Positions 8,395-16,495 of a stretch of 64,000 nt of DNA are shown one piece after another. The stretch comes from Coprococcus sp. GTDB taxonomy: Bacteria > Bacillota_A > Clostridia > Lachnospirales > Lachnospiraceae. Under the pieces are notes generated by a model. That model was not told the DNA's origin. It did not search any database and was given only the letters and a program-made list of their open reading frames with translations. Where the stretch lies: assembly GCA_017624085.1 (NCBI GenBank), contig JAGANU010000009.1:62001-126000 (forward strand). Direction: 5' to 3'. A program made the position numbers and the translations under genes. Each line of letters opens with the position of its first letter. Position 1 is the first letter of the stretch.

Positions 8395-10086
8395 TTATAC
8401 AAATAATCCCATTATACTATTCTCAAAGCACAAAATACCCCATCCTATGTATCTGTTTGGATAGATATCCACATTATCAAGCTCCTTTGCACCGCGAATA
8501 AGCTGGGCTTTAAGCCTTTCCCCATACATGAATGGGTCATTCCCATTTACGATGCCCCACTGCATCAAAAGGCTGCTGCAGCCTGATACAAAAGCTGCGG
8601 AAAGTGACGTTCCATCAGCTGTACTGAACACATCCATTCCCAGGGAAGTTGTAATTCCAACTCCCGGAGCAGCAATATCCGGCTTAATACTGTCATTTGT
8701 AGTAAAGCCTCTACCTGAAAATGCAGCAAACCCTCCTGTTATCTGATTATACGCTGCAACCGAAATGATCCTCTTACCTGTGGCTGGTATTGTAAGAGTG
8801 CTGTATAAAGATGCCTTGTCAAAGTATATTCTCCCTGTAATAAATGATTCACCGGGCAGATATGCGTCATAGCTTCCACTTATTATTTTCTTAGGATACA
8901 ATCTGACCTTCCATTTTCCGGGACTGATAAATGTATTTGACTGAAAGAAAATATATATAAGCTGCCTAACTGTACTTGGCGTAGGTGCCTGGTATATACC
9001 ATACAGGCTAACCCGGGAAAGCCATCTGCCACTTGATATCTGTCCCTCTGTCAGATAAAGTACAGCTTCAAAGGATGGACTATACACAATGACATCATAC
9101 AAATCAGCATAGTTCTTCCATATTTGCAGTCCGAAATTATTAACTCCCTCTTCAACAACTATGTCCAGGTCTTCAAAGCTGACATTTCCGAGCAAACCAT
9201 TTGTATGTATTGATTTTGCACCATCATTTCCTGTTCCTGTCACTATACTTACCTTTGCCAGCTGAGAAATTTCATCTATGAATTCTTCAAGAGTACTGCT
9301 TCCGTCATGTGCGCCATAGTTATTTCCATAAGAAAGATTGATGACAAGTGGCATTTTTACATTTATTGCATACCTGACAAGGAAATCAAGCCCCATCATG
9401 ATACTGATTGTATCCGGAATGTTCCTGTCACTTGCCTGTTCAACTACCACAATCGGAGAACCTGTTGCTATACCTGTTCTGTTTCCGGCTACAACAGAAC
9501 AAACCTCGGTACCATGGGTGGAATATAAGCTCTCTGCTATCTCATTTTGTACTTCCTCCACAAGCAGCTCGTCACGGTTATATATTCTTCCGATTTCGTA
9601 TCTGTTCGGACTATTGTAATCATACACCTCGTTCTGATCCCAATAAGCTACAACCCTTGTTTTTCCGTCTGTGCTAAACTGGCTGTTTCGAATATCCACC
9701 CCACTGTCCATGATACCTACCAGCACGCCTTCCCCATTTAGATTGTAGCTTGCCCTTACATAATCAGAAACACAGGCACTATATTTTTCAAACGAATTAT
9801 AAGTTTCTCCATAGCTAAAATAGTGTGATTTATCAATATACAGTATTCTCGAATCAGCAACAAGGCTTTCAATGTTATTCTCAAATATATTAATTATTGC
9901 ATATCCTCCAAGCAAATATATGCAGCGATTCATATATTTTTCTACCAGGTCGTCTATATCACCGGAATATCGTATTATCAGATTCCAGCTGTTATCCTCT
10001 CTATTATAACCTATATAAAGGCTTCCCTCGGTACTTACGTCTTTTGAGTCTATAGCAAGCAAAAGCTCGGGATTTATATTTTCCAT
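8395..10086 (-). CDS. S8 family subtilisin-like serine protease (Csp-like)
   Basis: 563 residues, with an intact catalytic triad: Asp in VGIMDSGVD, His in YSTHGTEV and Ser494 in ADGTSLSAAFVSG. The oxyanion Asn is in VTGTGNDGA. A long insertion between the His and Ser regions and the approximately 100-residue N-terminal region resemble the CspA/B/C subtilases of clostridia, some of which process spore germination enzymes. No signal peptide is evident. The start is not certain: 10086 has an AAGG 11 bases upstream, while an ATG at 10110 has no site. The gene faces the sigE locus head-to-head, so a sporulation link is possible but not shown. Confidence 0.85.
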   Translation of the reverse strand: MENINPELLLAIDSKDVSTEGSLYIGYNREDNSWNLIIRYSGDIDDLVEKYMNRCIYLLGGYAIINIFENNIESLVADSRILYIDKSHYFSYGETYNSFEKYSACVSDYVRASYNLNGEGVLVGIMDSGVDIRNSQFSTDGKTRVVAYWDQNEVYDYNSPNRYEIGRIYNRDELLVEEVQNEIAESLYSTHGTEVCSVVAGNRTGIATGSPIVVVEQASDRNIPDTISIMMGLDFLVRYAINVKMPLVINLSYGNNYGAHDGSSTLEEFIDEISQLAKVSIVTGTGNDGAKSIHTNGLLGNVSFEDLDIVVEEGVNNFGLQIWKNYADLYDVIVYSPSFEAVLYLTEGQISSGRWLSRVSLYGIYQAPTPSTVRQLIYIFFQSNTFISPGKWKVRLYPKKIISGSYDAYLPGESFITGRIYFDKASLYSTLTIPATGKRIISVAAYNQITGGFAAFSGRGFTTNDSIKPDIAAPGVGITTSLGMDVFSTADGTSLSAAFVSGCSSLLMQWGIVNGNDPFMYGERLKAQLIRGAKELDNVDIYPNRYIGWGILCFENSIMGLFV

Positions 10087-10191
10087 CTTTTTATTCGCCT
10101 TTTTTATCATTTTATTTTACTTAATATCAAACTATGTCGCAAATTGTGTCCATTTTTCGCACATCTTAGAAAGTTTTAGAACTTTTCAACA

Positions 10192-10212
10192 TTATCCACA
10201 GATTTATACACA
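10192..10212 (+). promoter_or_regulatory. Two consensus DnaA boxes
   Basis: TTATCCACA (10192-10200) and TTATACACA (10204-10212) both match the DnaA-box consensus TTATNCACA exactly, in the same orientation, 12 bp start to start. They lie in the 290-bp gap between the divergent subtilase and spoIIGA/sigE genes. DnaA binding here could tie sigE expression to replication. The same gap contains two copies of TCGAAATAT (10229-10237 and 10281-10289). Confidence 0.5.
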
Positions 10213-10308
10213 TTTTTTTAATGAAACATCGAAATATAGGGGACTTAGCAACATTTTCATCAACAAGGCTTTAAATTTAATCGAAATATCTTGGCTTTGC
10301 CGTTTGTT

Positions 10309-10343
10309 TTCCGACTTATTTCTCATTTGTATTTTTGTATAAT
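10309..10343 (+). promoter_or_regulatory. Probable promoter of the spoIIGA-sigE operon
   Basis: A perfect TATAAT (10338-10343) lies about 35 bases before the proposed GTG start. No good -35 sits at 17 bp; a TTCCGA lies about 23 bp upstream. Unusually wide spacing is known for the Spo0A-activated B. subtilis spoIIG promoter. A near-match to the 0A box (TGTCGCA, 10135-10141) is too far away to be convincing. Confidence 0.45.
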
Positions 10344-10376
10344 CCTATTTGCATTACAGAAAAAAGAAGTGATCAT

Positions 10377-10829
10377 GTGAATTTTCTGACAAATGTCCTG
10401 CTTGGGAAGGCAGGTAAAATTACAAACGCAATTGGCTACATTGATACCGGAAACCAGCTTAGGTGCACCATTACAGGCAGGTGTGTATCCATAACCACCT
10501 ACAAGGTGGCCGCATCTCTCGCAGACCCAAATATGCTCCGGCTGATAGATGCATACATAAAGTCACCCACATCAATATACGATATTGCAGACTATGCGCA
10601 TTTTGGAATGCATTTAATACCTTATAACACTATATGTTCTACAAACAATTTGATGCTGGCAATGGACATTGACTATATGTTTATCGATGATACATATGTA
10701 GAATCCAACCCACTAATTGGTATATGCCGGAATCAGATAAATATATTACATACAGATAAATGCATTCTCCTAAACAAAAAATATATGAAAAGAGGAAAAA
10801 GATATGCTAAACACAATAAGAGGCAATGA
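10377..10829 (+). CDS. spoIIGA: SpoIIGA-like aspartic protease domain lacking the membrane domain
   Basis: SpoIIGA is the membrane-embedded aspartic protease that cleaves the pro-peptide from pro-sigma-E in the mother cell. This product (~150 residues) matches only the protease half: the catalytic IDTGNQL motif, an IPYNTI segment and [11 protein letters not shown] near the C-terminus. The usual N-terminal domain of about five membrane helices is absent: upstream sequence has stops in this frame at 10278 and is occupied by regulatory sequence and the divergent gene. The start is uncertain; GTG at 10377 is downstream of the TATAAT, whereas TTG 10335 would lie at the -10 box. The 3' end overlaps sigE by 26 bp, implying coupled translation. 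It may be functional or an eroding remnant. Confidence 0.7.
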   Translation: MNFLTNVLLGKAGKITNAIGYIDTGNQLRCTITGRCVSITTYKVAASLADPNMLRLIDAYIKSPTSIYDIADYAHFGMHLIPYNTICSTNNLMLAMDIDYMFIDDTYVESNPLIGICRNQINILHTDKCILLNKKYMKRGKRYAKHNKRQ

Positions 10830-11541
10830 TTTTAAATTTACAGTTGCCACCAACCTATCCATGCTGTCACCAAGAAACACAAGAGATATTTACTACATAG
10901 GTGGTACTGATATTCTGCCCGCACCCTTAGCGCCTGTTGAGGAGGCAGCCGTTATTGATGATCTTACAAAATACAATTCTGAGGATGCAAAAAAGATTCT
11001 CATTGAAAGGAACCTTAGATTAGTTGTATTTATTGCAAAAAAATTTGATAATACAGGTGTTGGTATAGAGGACTTGATTTCAATAGGAACGATAGGCCTG
11101 ATCAAGGCAATAAACACTTTTAGAAATGACAAGAACATAAAGCTTGCCACATATGCATCCAGGTGTATTGAAAATGAAATACTTATGTTTCTAAGAAGAA
11201 ACAGCAGACTAAAAACTGAGATTTCTATAGATGAGCCCTTAAACGTTGATTGGGATGGCAATGAGCTTCTTCTATCTGACATCCTGGGAACTGAAGAAGA
11301 CGTTGTGTACAAGGATCTTGAAACCGAGGTTGACAGGAGCCTGTTAGACGATGCAATCTCAAAGCTATGTGAAAAAGAAAGAACGATTATTGAGCTTCGA
11401 TATGGAATTGGCACAATAGGCGGAATTACAAAAACACAAAAGGAGGTTGCAGATATGCTGGGAATATCCCAGTCCTATATCTCAAGACTTGAAAAGAAAA
11501 TAATCAAAAAACTCAAGCGTGAAATCATGAAGGGCTATTAA
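10804..11541 (+). CDS. sigE: RNA polymerase sporulation sigma factor SigE (pro-sigma-E)
   Basis: 245 residues, colinear with sigma-E. A pro-peptide of ~28 residues ends at [13 protein letters not shown], the conserved cleavage neighbourhood. Region 2 follows ([14 protein letters not shown]...[43 protein letters not shown]), then regions 3 and 4 with the helix-turn-helix [28 protein letters not shown]. Sigma-E directs early mother-cell transcription in sporulation. The gene overlaps the upstream protease gene by 26 bp and has an AGAGGA ribosome site. No frameshift or missing region is seen, so the factor looks intact even though its processing protease is shortened. Confidence 0.95.
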   Translation: MLNTIRGNDFKFTVATNLSMLSPRNTRDIYYIGGTDILPAPLAPVEEAAVIDDLTKYNSEDAKKILIERNLRLVVFIAKKFDNTGVGIEDLISIGTIGLIKAINTFRNDKNIKLATYASRCIENEILMFLRRNSRLKTEISIDEPLNVDWDGNELLLSDILGTEEDVVYKDLETEVDRSLLDDAISKLCEKERTIIELRYGIGTIGGITKTQKEVADMLGISQSYISRLEKKIIKKLKREIMKGY

Positions 11542-11545
11542 AAAA

Positions 11546-11594
11546 GGGCTGACGCTTATGCGACCAAAAATCGCTAAAGCGTCAGCCTTTTTTT
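11546..11594 (+). terminator. Strong, probably bidirectional terminator after sigE
   Basis: An 11-bp stem, GGCTGACGCTT paired with AAGCGTCAGCC, contains a second short GCGA/TCGC helix. It is followed by seven T on the plus strand and preceded by six A, so it can also end the convergent small gene whose stop lies at its right edge. Confidence 0.9.
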
Positions 11595-11814
11595 AGTGAT
11601 GATATCCCTTCATCTTTGTCTTATATTCATCTACCTTACTTCTTAGCTTTCTGTAATCCTTATCCTTGATTTCGCCATGCTCATACAGGCTGTCTGTCAG
11701 TCTGTCAAGCTCCTTTAGTGCGTCATGAGCCAGGTCTTTATAATTATTGGACAAATTCATATCAAGCTCTGTTATAGCACTGTTTATCTGCTGCTTAACC
11801 CTTCTGCTTAGCAT
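11593..11814 (-). CDS. Small helical protein of unknown function
   Basis: 73 residues (MLSRRVKQQINSAITELD...), highly charged and predicted to be helical throughout, with heptad-like spacing that suggests a coiled coil. It has no cysteine, membrane segment or signal peptide. A GGGGGA ribosome site lies just before the start at 11814; an upstream extension of 19 codons lacks one and would run into the tRNA terminator. I do not recognise the family. It lies between tRNA-Leu and the sigE terminator. Confidence 0.65.
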   Translation of the reverse strand: MLSRRVKQQINSAITELDMNLSNNYKDLAHDALKELDRLTDSLYEHGEIKDKDYRKLRSKVDEYKTKMKGYHH

Positions 11815-11840
11815 TGTGTTCCCCCTAACATATAACAAAA

Positions 11841-11869
11841 GCCTGAAACCCCTATTCAGGGATTCAGGC
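11841..11869 (-). terminator. Terminator of tRNA-Leu
   Basis: GCCTGAA/TTCAGGC with an inner CCCT/AGGG helix and a four-base loop, followed on the minus strand by CTTTTGTTATA. It starts ten bases after the tRNA 3' end. Confidence 0.85.
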
Positions 11870-11878
11870 ATATCTTAG

Positions 11879-11962
11879 TGCCGGCTGCGGGACTTGAACC
11901 CGCACGATGTTGCCACCAACAGATTTTGAGTCTGCCTCGTCTGCCAATTCCGACAAGCCGGC
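11879..11962 (-). tRNA. tRNA-Leu (anticodon CAA)
   Basis: An 84-nt class II tRNA. The acceptor stem GCCGGCT pairs with AGCCGGC with discriminator A. The anticodon loop is CTCAAAA, giving anticodon CAA (codon UUG). There is a long variable arm, and the T loop GTTCAAG sits in the stem GCGGG/CCCGC. The terminal CCA is not encoded. A promoter (11979-12007) and terminator (11841-11869) flank it, so it is a single-gene unit. Confidence 0.95.
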
Positions 11963-11978
11963 GCTTACAACATTTGTT

Positions 11979-12007
11979 ATATTAACATATAGGAAATTAT
12001 GTGTCAA
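11979..12007 (-). promoter_or_regulatory. Promoter of tRNA-Leu
   Basis: Perfect TTGACA (12002-12007) and TAATAT (11979-11984) with a 17-bp spacer, about 17 bases before the tRNA 5' end. Confidence 0.8.
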
Positions 12008-12047
12008 CACCAGTCCCTTTAATCCAGTCCGTTATAATATTGTAGAC

Positions 12048-12875
12048 TTATTTTATACGCTTTGCCACAACAACAAATCTTCCATTCTCAGTGTGTGATG
12101 CACATGTTGAAAGTGTAATCAACTCATCACCATATTCAGCGCCTAGTCCAATTTCATATGGAGTGCTGTTTTTCACAAACTCAACGTACCGATTAAATTC
12201 ATCCTCATTTTCAGCATCAAAAAACTGATAGTAATGATAGTGCTCCGTGTCTGCTTCAGCATATATCTGCGATCGAAAGGCTGCAATCACCTCATATGTT
12301 CCGCTCTCATACAGGGTGTCGAAGGTTATATACTTATGTTCTTCATAAAATGCCTTATCCTCGTACTTTAGCAGCTCCCGGAACATAATTCCGGATTTCA
12401 TATTATGTCCATATATAAGTACATTTGCAGTTCTATCCTCAAATGGATTACAGTTCCTATCAATAAACGGCGTACCCGGATCACTCCAATTTCCCTCAAA
12501 ATCCATATGTATATACTTTTCATTATTCTCAGGTGTGTACATAACAGGATAATCTATCGTCGTATTGTCTATACTTAGCCATCCGGCCAAATCAGGATTC
12601 TTTTCATACAGCTTTGCATATTTTTTAAGCATTACAATTTTATCCTCAGAACTACCCTCTTTTTTTATCTGAACCTCTGTTTTCTCATTATCACCGACTA
12701 TCTGACCATCTTCTTTTACGGTCATGAGTTTTTTTAGGTTATCAAATTCGCTCTGAGCTTTCCACGCCTTGTAATAATAAAAGCCAAGATATCCTCCACT
12801 TACCAGAGCTGTAATGAGCAAAGCCACAAAAATAAGATTTATCAGGATATCTTTTTTTTCCTTTTTCTTCTCCAT
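12048..12875 (-). CDS. srtB: Class B sortase
   Basis: A 275-residue transpeptidase that anchors surface proteins or pilins to peptidoglycan. An N-terminal membrane anchor (DILINLIFVALLITALVSGGYLGFYYY) is followed by the extracellular sortase domain. The catalytic triad is visible as His in LIYGHNM, Cys258 in LITLSTCA and Arg266 in ENGRF. The helix-rich insertion before the active-site cysteine (EHYHYYQFFDAENEDEFNRYVEFV) is typical of class B. No substrate with an obvious sorting signal is in the window. It has a ribosome site AAGGGATG and sits 74 bp downstream of the Nudix gene, behind a terminator. Confidence 0.93.
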   Translation of the reverse strand: MEKKKEKKDILINLIFVALLITALVSGGYLGFYYYKAWKAQSEFDNLKKLMTVKEDGQIVGDNEKTEVQIKKEGSSEDKIVMLKKYAKLYEKNPDLAGWLSIDNTTIDYPVMYTPENNEKYIHMDFEGNWSDPGTPFIDRNCNPFEDRTANVLIYGHNMKSGIMFRELLKYEDKAFYEEHKYITFDTLYESGTYEVIAAFRSQIYAEADTEHYHYYQFFDAENEDEFNRYVEFVKNSTPYEIGLGAEYGDELITLSTCASHTENGRFVVVAKRIK

Positions 12876-12902
12876 AATTTGAACATCCCTTCAAAACAAA
12901 AA

Positions 12903-12928
12903 ACTCTCTGTATACAAATACAAAGAGC
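12903..12928 (-). terminator. Terminator of the Nudix gene
   Basis: On the minus strand CTCTTTGTAT pairs with ATACAGAGAG around a three-base loop and is followed by TTTTTTGTTTTG. Confidence 0.8.
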
Positions 12929-12949
12929 TTTTCACATTAGTAATCCGTT

Positions 12950-13402
12950 CTAGTAATACTTCTTACTTCCCCACAGATTCCTCTTTTTCAGGTCCACATA
13001 CTCTGAATATGCCTGTTCAAGAATCTGCTTCTCATTTGGAAATTTCAGAAGGTGGTAAGCTTCATGGTACTTATAGTATCCGGAATCCACAAAATATTCC
13101 TCTCTCTGAGGCTTGCTGTAATAACTGTCTGCCATCATGAGATACCAATGAACATCCTTATTAACTACATCAAAAGCAGTATTGAAGGTATAATTGCTTT
13201 TCCCCACATACTTTATTATAGATGCGCTTACACCTGTCTCCTCCTTCACCTCGCGAAGAGCCGTTTCATCATGCTCCTCACCCTTCTCAACGGTGCCCTT
13301 TGGGAGAACCCATCCCTCGTATTTGTTCTTGTAATTTTTGTACAACAACAATACTTTTCCTCTGAAGATTACCACACCTCCACAGCTTGTTGCTTCTAAC
13401 AC
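12950..13402 (-). CDS. Nudix hydrolase
   Basis: 150 residues with a complete Nudix box, GTVEKGEEHDETALREVKEETGV (G-x5-E-x7-R-E-x2-E-E-x-G-hydrophobic), which binds Mg2+ and cleaves nucleoside diphosphates linked to another group. The preceding CGGVVIFRGKVLLL and the tyrosine-rich C-terminus resemble the diadenosine-polyphosphate/dNTP-type group, but the substrate cannot be told. The start is a GTG at 13402 with a perfect AGGAGG seven bases upstream; the open frame extends 26 codons further without a site. Confidence 0.9.
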   Translation of the reverse strand: MLEATSCGGVVIFRGKVLLLYKNYKNKYEGWVLPKGTVEKGEEHDETALREVKEETGVSASIIKYVGKSNYTFNTAFDVVNKDVHWYLMMADSYYSKPQREEYFVDSGYYKYHEAYHLLKFPNEKQILEQAYSEYVDLKKRNLWGSKKYY

Positions 13403-13548
13403 CGTAGTTCCTCCTATTATCTGTAGGTGTGTAATTAAACTTGAAATAAGTATAACACATGAAATCATTTTTTCAAGCAAGAATATATGACACGGAAGCT
13501 GTTTATAACGGAGTATTATTTGTACATTATTCTATTTTACATTCAAAC

Positions 13549-15102
13549 CTATTTTACCTCGCTGTAATATACATCAAACAGCTGTCTTGCAATATACTTT
13601 GCAGAGCTTCCCGTTGAGCTTGCATTTTCAACTATGACGCATACTACAATGTCCGGATCGTCCACATTGGAATAGCCTACAAACCATGAGTGGGAATCCA
13701 TGTTATCATTGAATTCCGCAGTTCCGGTTTTACCTGCCACACTGTAAGAGCAATCATAAAATGCATCAGCAGCTGTACCATCCTTAGTTACTCCCAGCAT
13801 AAGATCCTTAACAATTCTGGCTTCTGATGACGAAATAATCTTTCCGTATGTGCTTGGCTTGAAGGTTCTTACCAAATCTCCATCGCAGGATTCTATCCTG
13901 TCTATCATATATGGCTTCATCATCACTCCCCCATTTGCAATAGTGCTCATGATCATGGCACTGTGAAGTGGTGTAATCAAAGTTTTACCCTGGCCTATTG
14001 CTGTCTGAGGTATCTCGGAATCATCGGAAGCTCCATCCAGCTTAAACTCCGATTTTCTGTAATAGCCCGAATACGGAAGCTCCTTGTTAAACAAAAAGGC
14101 CTCACACAGGTCTCTAAAGGACTGCTTATCAAGAGTCATTCCGATATTCGAAAAAGAGGTATTGCAGGACTTTGACAGCGATTCCCACAAATCAACAGTT
14201 CCATGAACTGCATAGTCTGAGCAGTGAATCTGAACACCATCAAATACATCCTCACCTTCACATTCATATGAATAGCTGTTGTAATCCGGATTTTCTTTTA
14301 TATATTCCAGGGCGGTAAGCACCTTAAAGGTTGAGCCCGGTGGATATAAGCCCTGAGTAGCTCTGTTAAGAAGGCATGAACTGTCCGTATTCTGTATTTC
14401 CTCCATAACAGTCTCTATGCTATTTGGGTCAAAATCAGGCTTCGATACCATGGCCAGCAGCTTTCCGGTAGAGGGCTCCATTATTACAACTGCGCCATCA
14501 TTGTATCCAAGTGCATTGTATGCTGCAGTCTGCAGCTTAAGATTAAGTGTACACACAACATTATTTCCGTTACTCTTCTGATTTTTCAGTTTATTATATG
14601 TCTGTGTAATAATATTCTGGTTAGATGTCAGTAGATAATATGCAGACTCCATCTCAAGCCCGGCCTGTCCACAGGTATCATATCCAATAGCATGGGCAAA
14701 TACATTTGCATAAGGATAATATCGATACTCTGCTCCGTCATCACTTACAACCGTCTCTGCAAGAATGCTTCCATCAGAGGATATGATGCTGCCCTTTTTA
14801 ATCTTCTCACCGTATAAGGACTGTCTGTCGTTATATGAATTGGCTATAAAGGTTCTTGAATCCTTAATCATAAATTTTATTATATATGCAAACATGCACA
14901 CAAATATGATTACAACAAAATATGTTATAACGAGAACCGGAATATTCTTTTTTTCGTTAGTCTTTTTATCCAAATAGCCATTATTCTCCCCAGAATTCCT
15001 CGTCACTGTAGCTGTTTTTTGAGGCTTTACCTGACGAATTTTTCCTGGTCTGCTGTTTATTTCCTTTTTCTCTTTCGTCTGACCGGTTTTCCCTTTTGAC
15101 AT
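13549..15102 (-). CDS. Penicillin-binding protein, transpeptidase (PbpA/FtsI-like class B)
   Basis: A 517-residue peptidoglycan transpeptidase. A lysine-rich cytoplasmic tail of ~52 residues precedes one membrane anchor (PVLVITYFVVIIFVCMFAYIIKF). The active site is intact: nucleophile Ser in PPGSTFK, SxN-type SKSCN and AGKTGTAE. It lacks a large dimerisation domain and resembles the short PBPs encoded beside FtsW/RodA in actinobacteria and clostridia. The start at 15102 is chosen because AGGAGG lies nine bases upstream; this makes the first ~122 bases overlap the end of ftsW/rodA in another frame. A TTG at 14973, just after the ftsW stop, would remove the overlap and most of the basic tail. 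Confidence 0.92.
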   Translation of the reverse strand: MSKGKTGQTKEKKEINSRPGKIRQVKPQKTATVTRNSGENNGYLDKKTNEKKNIPVLVITYFVVIIFVCMFAYIIKFMIKDSRTFIANSYNDRQSLYGEKIKKGSIISSDGSILAETVVSDDGAEYRYYPYANVFAHAIGYDTCGQAGLEMESAYYLLTSNQNIITQTYNKLKNQKSNGNNVVCTLNLKLQTAAYNALGYNDGAVVIMEPSTGKLLAMVSKPDFDPNSIETVMEEIQNTDSSCLLNRATQGLYPPGSTFKVLTALEYIKENPDYNSYSYECEGEDVFDGVQIHCSDYAVHGTVDLWESLSKSCNTSFSNIGMTLDKQSFRDLCEAFLFNKELPYSGYYRKSEFKLDGASDDSEIPQTAIGQGKTLITPLHSAMIMSTIANGGVMMKPYMIDRIESCDGDLVRTFKPSTYGKIISSSEARIVKDLMLGVTKDGTAADAFYDCSYSVAGKTGTAEFNDNMDSHSWFVGYSNVDDPDIVVCVIVENASSTGSSAKYIARQLFDVYYSEVK

Positions 15103-16480
15103 CCTTTTTCGCCTCCTGGACAATTTTTCGTTTGTTCGACATCGCTAACACAGCCTGTTTTTCTGCACGATTCTCAAGGACGCATATTCCCTGAATAATA
15201 CCAAACATCAAAAGCGTACTAACTACAGAGCTCACGCCACTGCTAATAAGAGGAAGCGTTACTCCTGTGGAAGGAATAAACTTTACTACACCTCCTACAT
15301 TTAGGAATATCTGGAATATAAAGCATATGGTAAAACCAAATGCAACATTCTTATAAAATGTGTCCCTGATTTTCATGGAAATATTTATAAAATAAATGAA
15401 ACAGCTAAGATACATAAGAAGGAGGCAGAGACCAAATATAACTCCCAGCTCCTCACATATTGCCGCAAATATAAAATCACTAGTGACAACGGGTATTGAG
15501 GTAGGAAGCCCCTGGCAAAGTCCGGTTCCCTCAAAGCCACCTGAACCTATTGCAAACAAGCTCTGAGCAACCTGATACCCACTGTCATCTATATACTGCA
15601 AAGGATTGAGCCAGGCATCGATACGAACGGATACGTGGCTAAATCTGTCCTTTAACAATATGTAACCAAGTATGGCTGTTACACTTCCCAATATGCCTCC
15701 ACCAATCAATATACTATGCTTTCCTGTTGCAACGTACAGCATCAAAATAAATACCATGAAAAATATTACTGCTCCACCTAAATCTGTCTCTGCCACAAGT
15801 ATTAGCATAAAGATTCCGGCTACAATTATTGTTTTCATCATATCCTTATAATCCTTAGCCTTCATAAATGAGCTTGCAAGGAAGAATACAAAAATAATCT
15901 TTACAAGCTCCATAGGCTGCATGGTTATTCCGCCTATGGATATCCAGTTATTTGAACCGTATTTGTCCACTCCCACATTTGGAATAAACACAGTACTTAA
16001 AAAGCCTATACCAACTACTGCATAAAGCACACTCCAGTTTCGTATTTGGGGAAGCTTTACAATAAACATTGGAATAAATGCAGTTGCTACCAGCATGATT
16101 GTAGCAAACAGAAACTGTTTCTTTGCTAAATCAAAATCAAGTCTTGTAAGCATAACATATCCAATAAGCAACAAAAATGACATATTATTTGTGATAAGTC
16201 TGGAGGAGCCCTTGTAAATTGTATGATAGGTTGCCATATAAATAATGGAGACTATCATCTGTACTACATAAAATATAAGTATTTCTGTTTTCCTATAGTG
16301 CAGATACATTGTAAAATAACACAGAAAATGAATTACAAATACATAAAAAATCTGCACATTAAGAGCGCGGCGCTTTTTTTCCGGAGATACCGGTTTTAAT
16401 ACAGTAAAACACTTCACCGTATAAAGCACCATAAAAAATATGATCAGATATTTAGCTATTTCACTAAGTATTGTAACCAT
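14981..16480 (-). CDS. FtsW/RodA/SpoVE-family peptidoglycan glycosyltransferase
   Basis: A 499-residue polytopic SEDS protein. About ten or more membrane helices are visible, with family motifs GSNNWISIGGITMQPMELVK, AETDLGGA, DDSGYQVAQSLFAIGSGGFEGTG and ICEELGVIFG and the late LPLISSGVSSVVSTLLMFGI segment. SEDS proteins polymerise lipid II with a partner class B PBP, here the next gene, which suggests a cognate pair. The last ~60 residues are a charged cytoplasmic tail that shares its DNA with the PBP tail. Whether it serves division (FtsW), elongation (RodA) or spore cortex (SpoVE) cannot be decided. It has a GAAGGTG ribosome site. Confidence 0.93.
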   Translation of the reverse strand: MVTILSEIAKYLIIFFMVLYTVKCFTVLKPVSPEKKRRALNVQIFYVFVIHFLCYFTMYLHYRKTEILIFYVVQMIVSIIYMATYHTIYKGSSRLITNNMSFLLLIGYVMLTRLDFDLAKKQFLFATIMLVATAFIPMFIVKLPQIRNWSVLYAVVGIGFLSTVFIPNVGVDKYGSNNWISIGGITMQPMELVKIIFVFFLASSFMKAKDYKDMMKTIIVAGIFMLILVAETDLGGAVIFFMVFILMLYVATGKHSILIGGGILGSVTAILGYILLKDRFSHVSVRIDAWLNPLQYIDDSGYQVAQSLFAIGSGGFEGTGLCQGLPTSIPVVTSDFIFAAICEELGVIFGLCLLLMYLSCFIYFINISMKIRDTFYKNVAFGFTICFIFQIFLNVGGVVKFIPSTGVTLPLISSGVSSVVSTLLMFGIIQGICVLENRAEKQAVLAMSNKRKIVQEAKKDVKRENRSDEREKGNKQQTRKNSSGKASKNSYSDEEFWGE

Positions 16481-16495
16481 TTTTTCACCTTCGTT

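Noticed and set aside
10135..10141. Possible Spo0A box TGTCGCA before spoIIGA-sigE
   Set aside because: One mismatch to TGTCGAA and about 200 bp from the -10 box, too far for the known spoIIG arrangement.
10335..10376. TTG at 10335 as start of the SpoIIGA-like gene
   Set aside because: It lies at the probable TATAAT -10 box (10338-10343), so it would not be in the transcript; the first downstream in-frame start is GTG 10377.
10893..11414. 173-codon minus-strand frame inside sigE
   Set aside because: It is fully antisense to the conserved sigE coding region, is serine/isoleucine-rich shadow sequence and has no ribosome site.
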